Origin: Candidatus Eremiobacterota bacterium
Lineage (GTDB): Bacteria; Vulcanimicrobiota; CADAWZ01; Ess09-12
Reading direction: 5' to 3'
Assembly: GCA_031082125.1 (NCBI GenBank)
Contig: JAVHLM010000022.1
Span: forward strand, 1-64,000
Length of the DNA stretch: 64,000 bases
In this document: positions 50,760 to 59,901 of the stretch, piece after piece
Position numbering within the stretch: position 1 is the stretch's first letter
Layout of the letters: each line of letters begins with the position of its first letter
Position numbers and translations under genes: made by a program
The notes under the pieces: generated by a model
Told to the model about the DNA's origin: nothing
Seen by the model: the letters and a program-made list of their open reading frames with translations, nothing else
The model's database searches: none

Positions 50760-52215
50760 CGGGCACGCACCTGAAGCCTTCCCTCTGAATCCATGACCAG
50801 AACACCTCCATGACCCTCTCATCATTCTCGATGAGCTTTCCGAAGAGGTAATCCAGGATCCCCATATTCTTCGTGCAGAACTCGCTCCCCGGCCTTCTTC
50901 CCCTGATATCGCCGCGCTCCACGTAGTAGCGGACTGGATCGGCGCCGCAGTAAGGCTGATACACACACTGGGCGCACATGGGGAGCATCTCGACGCAGCT
51001 TTCACGGACAAGCTCGCGGAGCAGCGGTCCCCCGAAGATCTCGCCGTGGCTCTGGTGAAGCACATTCCCCATAAGGAAGCGCTTGTCGCCCATGCGGGCG
51101 AGCATCCGCCCCTCGTCGGCGGGATAGACCTCGCCGTTGTAGTCATAGACGGCGCCACTTATCCCTGCGCCCGCCGGCGACTGGAGGTCCACGAAGCCCG
51201 TCGAGAAGGGAGTGAGGATCCGCAGGAGCAGGAACTCCGCATAGAGCTCTGAAAAGTAGGTCCCCTTCATGTTCAGCTCGATGAGGTACTCCAGCGCATC
51301 CCTGTAAGCCTCGACGAACTCCCGGGCCGGATAGCCCAGGTGGTCCCGGTTTTTTACGGCAAACCCGTAAGGGTTGAGGCCTCTCAGGAATATGCTCCGG
51401 AATCCCATGCCAAGGTAATGATCTATGATCTCCCTGAGGCGGGTAATGTTATCTCTCGTGATGGTGAGAAGGGCGCTGCAGGACTGGGGATTAATGCTCC
51501 TGCGGTAAAAAGCGAGATTCCTGACGAAACGGTCATAGCTGCTGCCGTTGTCGCGGCTCCTGCGGTGGAGATCATGGAGCTCCTTCGGACCGTCGAGCGA
51601 CGTGGAAAACGCCATCCTGTGCTCCCGGCAGAACTTCGCCCACTTCTCTTCGGCATGGAGCAGGTTCGAGCACACCACGAAATCCAGATACTTCTTCTTT
51701 TTCCTGTTGAGCTTCTCAGCCTTTTTCACGATAAGCTCAATAATGGGCCAGTTGAGCGTGGGCTCGCCGCCCTGGAACTCTATTTTCACTCCCGGAGAGG
51801 GTGAATCAAAAATGACCTCGACCACTTTCTCTGCCACCTCAGGGGTCATATCAAAGCCCTTCGAGGCGGGATCGGTGCTTGATGCCTGGCAATAATCGCA
51901 CATGCAGCTGCAGCGCGCAGTGATTACTACCATGTGAAGAGCGGTGAAATCGCGCATGTAAGCTCTTTTTGAGCGCATCTTCACCGCCATGAGCTCAATG
52001 GCGAGATCGAGATCGTCATCGGCGATAAAATGCCTGCCCTTGAGGGGAAAATAGAGGCTCCCGAGGTCTCCGGGCCTGCGGGCTTCCAGAAGCTGCGAGA
52101 ACTGCCCCTCATCAATGAGGGTGAACTCTCCGTTCAGGTTCACAAGAAGGACCCGGTCGCCGCCGAGCTTCTTGAAATGAAAGGGAAGAAGAGTGAGGGT
52201 GCCGGCTGCGCTCAT
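50746..52215 (-). CDS. hxsB: His-Xaa-Ser system radical SAM maturase HxsB
   Basis: A 489-residue radical SAM protein. An N-terminal segment (LLPFHFKKLGGDRVLLVNLNGEFTLIDEGQF) is the HxsB-type precursor-binding-like start. The cluster motif is C102-x3-C106-x2-C109 (ARCSCMCDYCQASS), then EFQGGEPTLNWPI and the SPASM-like end CVEMLPMCAQCVYQPYCGADPVRYY with EFCTKNMG. It overlaps hxsD by 4 bases and hxsC by 14, so all are co-translated. The chemistry on HxsA is not established; peptide crosslinking or oxidation is expected by analogy. Confidence 0.88.
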   Translation of the reverse strand: MSAAGTLTLLPFHFKKLGGDRVLLVNLNGEFTLIDEGQFSQLLEARRPGDLGSLYFPLKGRHFIADDDLDLAIELMAVKMRSKRAYMRDFTALHMVVITARCSCMCDYCQASSTDPASKGFDMTPEVAEKVVEVIFDSPSPGVKIEFQGGEPTLNWPIIELIVKKAEKLNRKKKKYLDFVVCSNLLHAEEKWAKFCREHRMAFSTSLDGPKELHDLHRRSRDNGSSYDRFVRNLAFYRRSINPQSCSALLTITRDNITRLREIIDHYLGMGFRSIFLRGLNPYGFAVKNRDHLGYPAREFVEAYRDALEYLIELNMKGTYFSELYAEFLLLRILTPFSTGFVDLQSPAGAGISGAVYDYNGEVYPADEGRMLARMGDKRFLMGNVLHQSHGEIFGGPLLRELVRESCVEMLPMCAQCVYQPYCGADPVRYYVERGDIRGRRPGSEFCTKNMGILDYLFGKLIENDERVMEVFWSWIQREGFRCVPDEGK

Positions 52216-52547
52216 TGCTTCTTCTCTTCAACTTCGATGGGGAGAAATGCGTGGCGGTAAAGTATCTCCCGCAGCGCCCCCGTGCGCTTCATCAGGTCAA
52301 GGCGCACCTGCTCTTCAATGATGTCGTTGAGAAGCTCACCGGCGGCTTTCTCGCCCTCTCTGCCATTATTGCCGCCCTTGCATTGAAGGAGCACCGCGTA
52401 AGACTGTTCTCCACAGGGCTCCACTTTCACATAGAAGAGCTCATTAAGCTTCTGTGCGGCCGTAAAAACTGCTTCGCGCTCATAGAGCAGAGATGAGACT
52501 TCAACGCGGTAAAGATCGGGAGAGAGCTTTTCCACTATGTGTTCCAT
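52212..52547 (-). CDS. hxsD: His-Xaa-Ser system protein HxsD
   Basis: A 111-residue protein. It opens VEVSSLLYEREAVFTAAQKLNELFYVKVEP, then CGEQSYAVLLQCK, and ends with ELLNDIIEEQVRLDLMKRTGALREILYRHAF. That last part corresponds to the LLNDYxLRE hallmark from which HxsD was named. HxsD is small, has no catalytic motif, and may bridge precursor and maturases. The ATG has GGAGG upstream. It lies between hxsA (51 bases) and hxsB (4-base overlap), the standard order. Confidence 0.82.
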   Translation of the reverse strand: MEHIVEKLSPDLYRVEVSSLLYEREAVFTAAQKLNELFYVKVEPCGEQSYAVLLQCKGGNNGREGEKAAGELLNDIIEEQVRLDLMKRTGALREILYRHAFLPIEVEEKKQ

Positions 52548-52598
52548 AGGTCCTCCAAAGGCCCCTGCCCCCCGGAGAGGGGCAGGGGCTCTGTGCCG

Positions 52599-52916
52599 TT
52601 ACCAGCCGCTCCAGTGAGAGCCATGAGAGCCATGGCCTCCGCCGGACCAGTGATCGCCGGAGTAATGATTCCCATGGGAAAAGTGGTTCCAATGAAGGGG
52701 AGAGATTTTGCCATTGGAAGCCTTTTCTCCATCGACAGTGAGGGTATAGTCACTGACGCTGTGCTGCAGGTACACAGGGCTCGAGGGATCTACCTTCTGC
52801 TTGACTGGCTCTTTCTTCTCATCGGGCATGGCCTTGGCCTGGCTTGTGCCGACGAGGGAGGCGAGCCACCCGAGAAGCATCAGGGAGCCTCCCAGGTACT
52901 TCAGAAACTTGGACAT
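52599..52916 (-). CDS. hxsA: His-Xaa-Ser repeat peptide HxsA (modified-peptide precursor)
   Basis: This 105-residue precursor has an export signal (MSKFLKYLGGSLMLLGWLASLVGTSQAKA) and a Lys/Glu/Pro linker. From residue 75 it has a His/Gly/Ser/Trp tail with six His-x-Ser units: HFS (78), HYS (84), HWS (89), HGS (95), HGS (98), HWS (101), ending SGW. This matches the repeat that defines HxsA. The tail is the probable site of modification by HxsB/HxsC, and the mature product should lie outside the inner membrane. It follows the MORN gene by 39 bases; a strong ribosome site (AAGGAGG) supports high expression. Confidence 0.88.
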   Translation of the reverse strand: MSKFLKYLGGSLMLLGWLASLVGTSQAKAMPDEKKEPVKQKVDPSSPVYLQHSVSDYTLTVDGEKASNGKISPLHWNHFSHGNHYSGDHWSGGGHGSHGSHWSGW

Positions 52917-52955
52917 CGTGTATTCCTCCTTTTCACAAGGATATCTGCCGGATGC

Positions 52956-53588
52956 TTACTTGCCTGTCAGTTTGCCGTTTTCAAAGGTTCCCGTTTCTTT
53001 CTTCCCCCCGGGGAGCGTTTTTGTTCCCTTGCCGTTGGGAAGCCCATGCTTGAACTCGCCTTCATATTTCTTGCCATCTTTCGAGGTGATGACGCCTTTC
53101 CCCGTGATGACTCCGAAGACAAAGTCGCCTTCATAGCGGGTTCCGTCTTTCCACGTGAAGACCCCCTTGCCATGCTCCTTGCCATCCTTGAGCGCGCCTT
53201 CATATTTCCGGCCGTCGCTCCATTTCATGACGCCTTTCCCGTTGGGAGCGCCACCCTTGAACTCGGCTTCCCCTGAGAGGATCACCTTGCCTTTCGAGTC
53301 ATAGACCTCGTAGGTGCACTTCCCCTCGGCCTTGCCCTTTACATAGGTCCCCTCGAATTTCTCGTTGAGCACGCCGTTTTCGAACCATTTCATGACGCCT
53401 TTCCCGTCGGCATACCCATCCTTTTTTCCTCCGGCCCACTCTGCAGTGATGGTAGGACTTGCATTCCACACCTTCACCTTTGCCTTGCTGTCAGTGATAT
53501 AATCGCCTGCGAAGACAACCCCGGCCAGCGCGATAATGAGACAGCAGCAAAGAAGTCCGGGCCACAGAGCTCTTTTTCCCAGAACCAT
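52956..53588 (-). CDS. secreted MORN-repeat protein heading the hxs operon
   Basis: ATG 53588 (GGAGG eight bases upstream) gives a signal peptide (LLCCCLIIALAGVVFA) and about six MORN repeats of 23 residues, for example YEGALKDGKEHGKGVFTWKDG, YEGDFVFGVITGKGVITSKDG and YEGEFKHGLPNGKG. MORN repeats form beta-hairpin rods, often near membranes. It is on the same strand and 39 bases from hxsA, so it may be the first gene of the operon and a periplasmic partner or carrier of the HxsA product; this link is inferred only from position. I see no clear promoter in 53589-53810. Confidence 0.82.
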   Translation of the reverse strand: MVLGKRALWPGLLCCCLIIALAGVVFAGDYITDSKAKVKVWNASPTITAEWAGGKKDGYADGKGVMKWFENGVLNEKFEGTYVKGKAEGKCTYEVYDSKGKVILSGEAEFKGGAPNGKGVMKWSDGRKYEGALKDGKEHGKGVFTWKDGTRYEGDFVFGVITGKGVITSKDGKKYEGEFKHGLPNGKGTKTLPGGKKETGTFENGKLTGK

Positions 53589-53810
53589 AAGCATATCCTC
53601 CTTTCATTTTTTTTATTTTCACGGGAGCACCAGAGCCTTCACCGTAAAAACCATCGTGAAAAAAACTGCATAATCAATGCCTGTGAGACTTTGAGAGAGA
53701 TTTTGAAATCAGGGAGCACGTCGTAATCTTTTCTCTACATGGCACTTACATATAACACTTCTCGTTCATAGAGAGAAATCCTATGGTAAAAGAGTCCAAT
53801 TTCTCCCCGG

Positions 53811-56800
53811 TCATTCCCCTGATGGCTTCTCCTTATTTTCAAGCCGCATCAGGCTCTCGCGGGCCTCCCGGTAATCCGGCCTGAGCTCCAGGGCCTTCCT
53901 GTAGTCAGAAATGGCGCCCTGCAGGTCTCCCAGTTTCTCTCTCGTCACAGCCCTGTTAAACCAGCCCAGGGTATAGTCTCCCCGAAGGGAGAGAAAACGG
54001 GTAAAATCCTCTTCCGAAGCCTTGTACTCGCCGAGCCTGAACCTGTCAAGAGCCCTGTTGTAAAAAGCCTCTGCAAAATCTTCGATGTGCTTCAGCGCTC
54101 CGGTATAATCGGCGGCGGCAGCGACATAGTCACCCAGGGCGTCTCTTGCAACGCCGCGGTTATAATATGCTTTTCCGTTGGAGGGCTGAAGGCCCAGCAC
54201 CACGGAGTAATCTTCTACGGCCTTCCCGTACTCCTTCAGATCCACCCGTGCCAGGGCGCGCCGGTAGTAAGCATCGGCATAGTCAGCACGCATCGCTATA
54301 GCCTTGGAAAACTCCGCTTCGGCTCCCTGGTGATCGCCTGCCTGGCTCTTCTCAATGCCTTTTTGGAAGAAAGCCCCGGCATTGCCGCGGTCCGCTCCGG
54401 TGGAAGGCACCTGGGAAGTCGGGACGGCGCCCTGGGGGAGCTTCCACCAGGGAGTGCCGGTATATGACGAACGCTCCGGCCTGGGAAGGGGACTGCCCGG
54501 GACAAGAGTGAGCGCCTCGCCGCACGAAGCCTTCACTTCCTCGCCTGTGGCAGTTTTCTTGACGGTGACCGTGCCTTCAACAACCCTCACTGAAGTCTCC
54601 TTCCCCTTCCCCGCATCGATGACAAAACTGGTGCCCGAAGGGGTGACGGTAGCCTCTCCATCGGCTGAAACGGCGCCGGCATTCACGAACTGAGCTTTCC
54701 CGAACTCCACCTGCACGTAGTTATAATTTTCAGAGATCTTGATGCGGTGAGCCCCCGGTCCCAGGGATACCCATTTCTTCTCGCCGTTCTTGAAATAGCC
54801 GTCCTTGAATCCCTGGAAAGCCACGGTGACTCCTTCAGGGACCTCGATGATGTCATCTTTTTTAAGCTCCATCGAGGAATTGAAACTCACAGGCCTTCCA
54901 TTTCTTGTGACTTTTACTGACTTCATGGCATCAGGGCTCGCTGCCAGGCCTTCCCATACGTTGGATGCCTTTATTCTATACTGTGAGGCAAGCTCGGAAA
55001 GGTCGCCGTCATACCTGATGCCCGGCTTTTTGCTGTTCAGCTTCACGTCAAGGAACTCCTCGATGCTTCTCGCCGGGGTGATGGAAGTCCAGAAGGCCTC
55101 ATGCTCCCTGATGGTCTTTGCAAAGTCCCTGTACACCTTCTGGGGGTCATCGAGATCCTCCCTGTAATAAGCCGAAAGGAAGCTCGCAATGTTCCCCTCG
55201 ATGACATTGCCGTCTGCCACGTATTTCGATGCCGCCTCGCCCGACATCTTTGCATTGTCAAAGTTTATATCATATTCCCCTTTCTGGGATTTATAGAAGA
55301 GCTGGGCAAAAAACTCGGCCGAACCCTCCTCGAAGGCGAGCTCCTTTGACTCGTCCTGGGCAGGAACCCACGTGTTATGCCCCCCCCCTACATATTTCCC
55401 CATGAGGGGGTAGCCTTTCACATAATAACCTGAGGGATCCACAAGGGTGTCCATAATGAGATGGCCTGTCTCGTGGGCCATGACCCTCCTTATGCTCTCC
55501 AGCTCCTTTACATACTTCACTGAAGAGCCGTTTATCTGGATCTCCTTGTTCATCGGGTCATAGGCCGGTGTCGATACCGCCGCGTTGAAATTGATCTTCG
55601 CCTTGAGCACCGCCTCCGCTTCTTGTGAGGAGAAGCCTCCCTTTTTCAGGAAATCGGCCATATCCTTCTTGAGCTTCTGCACATAACTCTCCAGGGAAGT
55701 GCAGAGGACCTTCACCTCGGCGGGCACCGTGGCCTGCCGGGTAAAGATGAGGAAGTCGGGATCCCTGAATATCACGTTCACCTTCCGCCCTGCCGGGAAT
55801 GGCACAAAGGCCGTGCCGTCCTCGCCGCTTGTGACGGTTTTGTCGGCGTCTTTTCCATTCATTGCATAGGTGAGCTTTATCTTCTTCCCCGCCATGGGAG
55901 CTTCATTTTCATCGCATACGAGAAGCTTCAGCCCCACAGTGGTCGTGAGCCTGAGGGTCGCCGAGCCTTCGGCCGTTTTCCCGCTCGAAGCATCACTGGC
56001 CTTGCAGGTAAACACCAGGGGCACCTCGGGTTTTGAGGCGAATTCCTCCACCTCTTCTGCCTTTGGCGCCGTCACGGAAAAAGAAAGGCTCCCGGAGCCG
56101 TCGGTTTTCCCGCTTAACGGCAAAAGACCGGGAGCCTTCAGGGAGGGGCTCACCGTTACAGGGATCGATGCCGCGGCCTTTCCTTGAGGATCGGTCACTT
56201 TGATTGTGAGCGTCGCCTTCGAGCGGCCATCGGCGGGGACGGTATCGGGAGCGACAGCGGCCTTGAGAGTGAGGGCCCGCGGTGCCTCCCCGCCCGGCAG
56301 GCCCAGCAGGTACCGGTAGAGCCCGTCAACGTAGGCTTTTGTAGGAGTCTGGACAGAGGTGAAGCTTCCCTGGTCCTGGGCAAAGACATGGACCACCAGG
56401 GTGCCCTTGAGCAGCATCGCGTAGTGTGCCTGGATATGGGGCGAGCGGGAGGGCTGGGGCGCCAGGAATATCTGCACCGTACCCTTCGCATCCCTGCCAA
56501 GCTCCACAGGCTCTGTCCTCACGTTGTCTCGCGGGTCTTCCCAGCCGTGGAGGTAATCGGTGACATATTTATACTTGTCCTGATATTCGCTGAGAGCCTT
56601 TTCCTTGGACTTGTTCACCGTTATCTGCACGATGACCTCGCTGAACCCGTCATTGAGTTCCTGGCTTTTCGGATGAGTCATGAGATGGTATTTTATGCCG
56701 AACTCTCCTGGCTCATAGTCATACTCCCAGCACTCAATCTCCTTCACCGTGTTGAAATTTCCCATTCTGAAGAAATAGGGCGCGAAGCGCTTCGGTATCT

Positions 56801-56900
56801 TTGATATCTCTGTTCCCCTGTATTCCTCTCCGCAGGCGATGGCCTGGAGCAGGATAGAGAAAAGGGCGCCAAACAGCAGAGCTTTACCGTGCTTTTTCAT
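53811..56900 (-). CDS. large secreted protein: Ig-like domains, zincin motif, FecR-like domain and TPRs
   Basis: The 1029-residue protein has a signal peptide (LLFGALFSILLQAIACG). Residues about 205-320 look like a Big-1/Ig-like sandwich (VPADGRSKATLTIKVTDPQGKAAASIPVTV). Near 475-490, RVMAHETGHLIMDTL is an HExxH zinc-protease helix, followed by EEGSAEFFAQL as a possible third ligand region. Residues about 740-800 (GTSFVIDAGKGKETSVRVVEGTVTVKK) are a FecR-like beta domain. The C-terminal 170 residues are about five TPRs. The combination is unusual. It may be an envelope peptidase or scaffold; proteolysis is unproven. Confidence 0.75.
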   Translation of the reverse strand: MKKHGKALLFGALFSILLQAIACGEEYRGTEISKIPKRFAPYFFRMGNFNTVKEIECWEYDYEPGEFGIKYHLMTHPKSQELNDGFSEVIVQITVNKSKEKALSEYQDKYKYVTDYLHGWEDPRDNVRTEPVELGRDAKGTVQIFLAPQPSRSPHIQAHYAMLLKGTLVVHVFAQDQGSFTSVQTPTKAYVDGLYRYLLGLPGGEAPRALTLKAAVAPDTVPADGRSKATLTIKVTDPQGKAAASIPVTVSPSLKAPGLLPLSGKTDGSGSLSFSVTAPKAEEVEEFASKPEVPLVFTCKASDASSGKTAEGSATLRLTTTVGLKLLVCDENEAPMAGKKIKLTYAMNGKDADKTVTSGEDGTAFVPFPAGRKVNVIFRDPDFLIFTRQATVPAEVKVLCTSLESYVQKLKKDMADFLKKGGFSSQEAEAVLKAKINFNAAVSTPAYDPMNKEIQINGSSVKYVKELESIRRVMAHETGHLIMDTLVDPSGYYVKGYPLMGKYVGGGHNTWVPAQDESKELAFEEGSAEFFAQLFYKSQKGEYDINFDNAKMSGEAASKYVADGNVIEGNIASFLSAYYREDLDDPQKVYRDFAKTIREHEAFWTSITPARSIEEFLDVKLNSKKPGIRYDGDLSELASQYRIKASNVWEGLAASPDAMKSVKVTRNGRPVSFNSSMELKKDDIIEVPEGVTVAFQGFKDGYFKNGEKKWVSLGPGAHRIKISENYNYVQVEFGKAQFVNAGAVSADGEATVTPSGTSFVIDAGKGKETSVRVVEGTVTVKKTATGEEVKASCGEALTLVPGSPLPRPERSSYTGTPWWKLPQGAVPTSQVPSTGADRGNAGAFFQKGIEKSQAGDHQGAEAEFSKAIAMRADYADAYYRRALARVDLKEYGKAVEDYSVVLGLQPSNGKAYYNRGVARDALGDYVAAAADYTGALKHIEDFAEAFYNRALDRFRLGEYKASEEDFTRFLSLRGDYTLGWFNRAVTREKLGDLQGAISDYRKALELRPDYREARESLMRLENKEKPSGE

Positions 56901-57062
56901 AGGGATTGACCTCCCGGGAAGATTATTGCCTCAAGGGGAATTCTCCCCCGCGGTGCAGCGCCCCTCTTCTCCTGCCTCCTGACTCCTTCTTGAAAAAGGA
57001 AAGCATCACGATGAGAGAGAATTCTTTGACCACATCCCCTTATTACCACACGGGAGGCGCCC

Positions 57063-59033
57063 ATGCTCACCCTCTCGGCGGAGCTGAGCCGCAGGCTCAT
57101 TGCCCGCGGCTCTCCAGGCAGGATATTTGTCCTTTTCAGGATAACGGCACCCTCCGTGGAAGTCTCCCGGAAGCCCCTCAACATCGCCGTGGCTCTAGAC
57201 CGGAGCGGTTCCATGAAGGGAGGAAAGCTCGACTATGTCAAGCATGCGACGGCGTTCCTCTTCTCGCAGCTTCTCAACACCGATATCTTCTCCCTTGTGA
57301 CCTTTAACCACCTGGTGCAGGTACCTTTCCCTGCAGGGGAGGCCAGGGAGAGGGATGCCATAAGGAGAGCCATCAGCTCCATAGAGCCCCAGGGGATGAC
57401 CAACCTTTCCGGGGGGTGGCTCGCGGCACTCCAGGAGGTCCTCAAGCATTCAGGCCCCGAGAGGCTCAACAGGATCATACTTCTCACCGACGGCATCGCC
57501 AACGAGGGCATCACCGATCCCAGTCGCCTTTTCAATATAGGAGCGCACACGGCAGAAAAGGGCGCCGTCACGACAGCCATGGGAGTCGGCTCCGACTTCG
57601 CCGAGGACCTCCTGAAAGGGATCGCCGAAGCCGGGCACGGGAACTATTATTTCATAGACAACCCGGAGAAGGCACCGCGCACCTTCTCTGAAGAACTCAT
57701 GGGCCTCCTCGCCCTCTATGCCCAGAACCTCACCATTGAGTTCACCCCGTCGGAGAACGTGCAATTCGTCGACCTCCATCATGACTTTCCCCTCACCATG
57801 AGAGGAAAGGGCTGCGAGATCAGCCTCGGAGACCTATACGGAGGCGATGAGCGCACCGTGCTTATTGAGTGCCTTGTGACGGAATCCCCGGCAGACGGCA
57901 TCATGGAGCTTGGTAAGGCGAAGCTCGCTTATCACCGGATACATGAGGAAATCTCGAGAGGAGAGGTCTCCCTTGCCCTGCAGGTCACCTGCACTGATGC
58001 ACGGGCTGCGGCAGCGGAAGCCATCAACCCTGCCGTGGAGAGGGAAATCGTGATCTGTGATGCCATCAATGCGAGGAGAAAAGCGGTCCGCGAGGCAGAT
58101 CAGGGCTCTTTTTCCGGTGCCAGGAAAAAGCTTTCTGACTCCATATCGGGCCTCCAGAGCAGCGTTTATTCCCATGACGAGACGGTAAGCCGCGAGATTG
58201 AGAAGCTTGAAGGGCTGCTGGGCAGCTTTTCTGACAGCGGCTCCTACCAGTCCATCGGGAGAAAGGAAGCTCTTTACCAGAGCTTCTACATCTCCAGGAA
58301 AAAGGGCCACTCGTCGGTGAACCGCACCAGAATCATCGGCTGGAATGCCGTGGAGGCCCTCAAGAATGCCCGTTCCGTCACCGTCATCACAGGAGCGGGC
58401 CTCCCGATGGAGTGCTCCATCCCCGGCGTCCGCGGCGTTACCGAGCTCATAGAGGGGGAAGAGCTGATGATCTTCAATGCAGAGACATTCAGCGCCCACC
58501 CTGATGCAGTATGGAAGCGGATCAGGACAGTGCAGGAGGAGGTCATCAGGCTCCCCGTGCCGGAATGCTACCGGATCATCGCCGAGATGGAAGAGTTCTG
58601 GAAAGACTTCCGCCTCATCACCGAAAATGTGGACGGGATGCATTCCATTGCCGGCAACACCGGAATAACGGAGCTCTTCGGCAATATCTTCAAAAGCTGG
58701 TGCCCCGCTGAAAAAAAGGCCCGGGAGGCAAGAGCTGACAGGAAATGCGCCTGCGGCGCCACCCTCAGGCCGGCAGTCCGCTGGCTCGGAGAAGAGCTGG
58801 AAGATCAGGTTCTTGAACAGATGAGAGGGGCTCTCACGGGGAGAGGCATCATATTCCTCATAGGCACGCACTTCCGGAGGAACACGGAGCTCATTGTAGA
58901 TGCAGCCCGCAGCGGCGCCACTCTCGTGGAGATCAATGCCGCGGAGACGGCTTTTTCCTCCCTTGCGGCGGAGCATATAAGGAGAGATATAAGGAGCGCC
59001 CTCCCGGAGCTCTGGACTGAGGTGAAGCGCTGA
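57063..59033 (+). CDS. von Willebrand factor A domain fused to a degenerate sirtuin (SIR2) domain
   Basis: GGGAGG precedes the ATG. Residues about 38-220 are a vWA domain with an intact MIDAS (D46-R-S48-G-S50, MTNLSG, ILLTDG). A beta-sandwich and helical linker follow. From about 438 the protein becomes a sirtuin: TVITGAGLPMECSIPGVRG (NAD loop), LITENVDGMHSIAG, a Cys cluster (SWC, KCACG), LRPAVRWLGEEL and IGTHFRRNTELI. The catalytic His of the usual E-L-H-G is Phe (ELFG, about residue 539). NAD binding may persist while deacetylation is probably lost. No signal peptide, so cytoplasmic. I know of no described protein with this fusion. Confidence 0.8.
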   Translation: MLTLSAELSRRLIARGSPGRIFVLFRITAPSVEVSRKPLNIAVALDRSGSMKGGKLDYVKHATAFLFSQLLNTDIFSLVTFNHLVQVPFPAGEARERDAIRRAISSIEPQGMTNLSGGWLAALQEVLKHSGPERLNRIILLTDGIANEGITDPSRLFNIGAHTAEKGAVTTAMGVGSDFAEDLLKGIAEAGHGNYYFIDNPEKAPRTFSEELMGLLALYAQNLTIEFTPSENVQFVDLHHDFPLTMRGKGCEISLGDLYGGDERTVLIECLVTESPADGIMELGKAKLAYHRIHEEISRGEVSLALQVTCTDARAAAAEAINPAVEREIVICDAINARRKAVREADQGSFSGARKKLSDSISGLQSSVYSHDETVSREIEKLEGLLGSFSDSGSYQSIGRKEALYQSFYISRKKGHSSVNRTRIIGWNAVEALKNARSVTVITGAGLPMECSIPGVRGVTELIEGEELMIFNAETFSAHPDAVWKRIRTVQEEVIRLPVPECYRIIAEMEEFWKDFRLITENVDGMHSIAGNTGITELFGNIFKSWCPAEKKAREARADRKCACGATLRPAVRWLGEELEDQVLEQMRGALTGRGIIFLIGTHFRRNTELIVDAARSGATLVEINAAETAFSSLAAEHIRRDIRSALPELWTEVKR

Positions 59034-59121
59034 GGGAGCGGGACCTGCCATGGAGGAAACAAGACCCCGGGAAAGAAGCATGGAGAGAGTATGTGAAGAG
59101 ATCACGAAAGGATGTGAATCC

Positions 59122-59898
59122 ATGCAGAGAGTGACCTGGAGTATTTTCACCGCCCTGGTGTTCTGTTTTCTTCCGGCCGGGTGGTGCCTTGCCGCAGACT
59201 ATGACATCTATATCAAGAATCACCAGTATACAGGAAAAGTGATAAGGCAGAACAAGGAGATCTTCATAGAGCTGGAGAGCCTTGCGAAATTCGCCGCCCT
59301 CACCCTTGAGCAGAAAGGGAAGGCCTGGCAGCTCTCAGTCTCCTCGCCGGGAGCTCCGAAGGAGGCCCTGCCTGAAGCCAGTGAGGGGTTCTGGATCAAT
59401 GGCGCGAAATCTGACATCACTGTCATATCTGACAGCGGAAAGCCTTATGTGCCCCTGAAGAGAACTGCCGACGCACTGGGCGCCCTCTATTCAGAAAACA
59501 GCCAGACCGGCATCATTGATGTCACTTTCCCCAAAAAGGGTATGACCGCAAAGGATTACCAGAAAGCTTCCGAAAAAAAACCTTTCAGCTTCGTCTTTTT
59601 CTACATGGGATCAAACGAGAATCCCACAATGAAATCTTCACTGGCGGCGGTGCAGCACCTGCAGGCAAAATTCAGCGACCAGTTCACTTTCAATCTTGTA
59701 AACATGGAAGACCGCGACAAACCGGAATATTCTCACTTCTTCAAGTCGGGGCCCCTGGGAATCCCCCCTTTGATAAGGATCTATGACAAGAACAACAAAG
59801 TAGTATACACAAAAAACGGCGCTTTCACCGCCGATGAAATCGGAAGGATCCTTACCTCCTTCACCACGCTTGAAAAGCCCAAGGAAAAAGAGCGCTGA
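59122..59898 (+). CDS. secreted protein with copper-amine-oxidase-N-like and thioredoxin-like domains
   Basis: ATG 59122 (AAAGGATGTG upstream) gives a signal peptide (WSIFTALVFCFLPAGWCLA). Residues about 25-145 follow the copper-amine-oxidase N-terminal pattern (FIELESLAKFAALTLEQKG, PYVPLKRTADALGALYSEN), a beta-rich cell-envelope module. Residues about 160-255 resemble a thioredoxin fold (FSFVFFYMGSNENPTMKSSLAAVQHLQAKF, GPLGIPPLIRIYDKN) with the cis-Pro region but without a CxxC, so not a disulphide enzyme. It follows the vWA-sirtuin gene by 88 bases, convergent with the glycosidase-like gene. Confidence 0.65.
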   Translation: MQRVTWSIFTALVFCFLPAGWCLAADYDIYIKNHQYTGKVIRQNKEIFIELESLAKFAALTLEQKGKAWQLSVSSPGAPKEALPEASEGFWINGAKSDITVISDSGKPYVPLKRTADALGALYSENSQTGIIDVTFPKKGMTAKDYQKASEKKPFSFVFFYMGSNENPTMKSSLAAVQHLQAKFSDQFTFNLVNMEDRDKPEYSHFFKSGPLGIPPLIRIYDKNNKVVYTKNGAFTADEIGRILTSFTTLEKPKEKER

Positions 59899-59901
59899 GC
59901 A

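Noticed and set aside
50760-51158. N-terminal extension of the hxsC frame by 133 codons
   Set aside because: It lies within hxsB in another frame, is Ser/Arg-rich as shadow frames are, and hxsC homologues start near MKESKG at 50759.
53747-53754. TATATGTA half-site upstream of the MORN-hxs operon as a PadR operator
   Set aside because: Single half-site, no palindrome partner, and no TTGACA-type promoter beside it.
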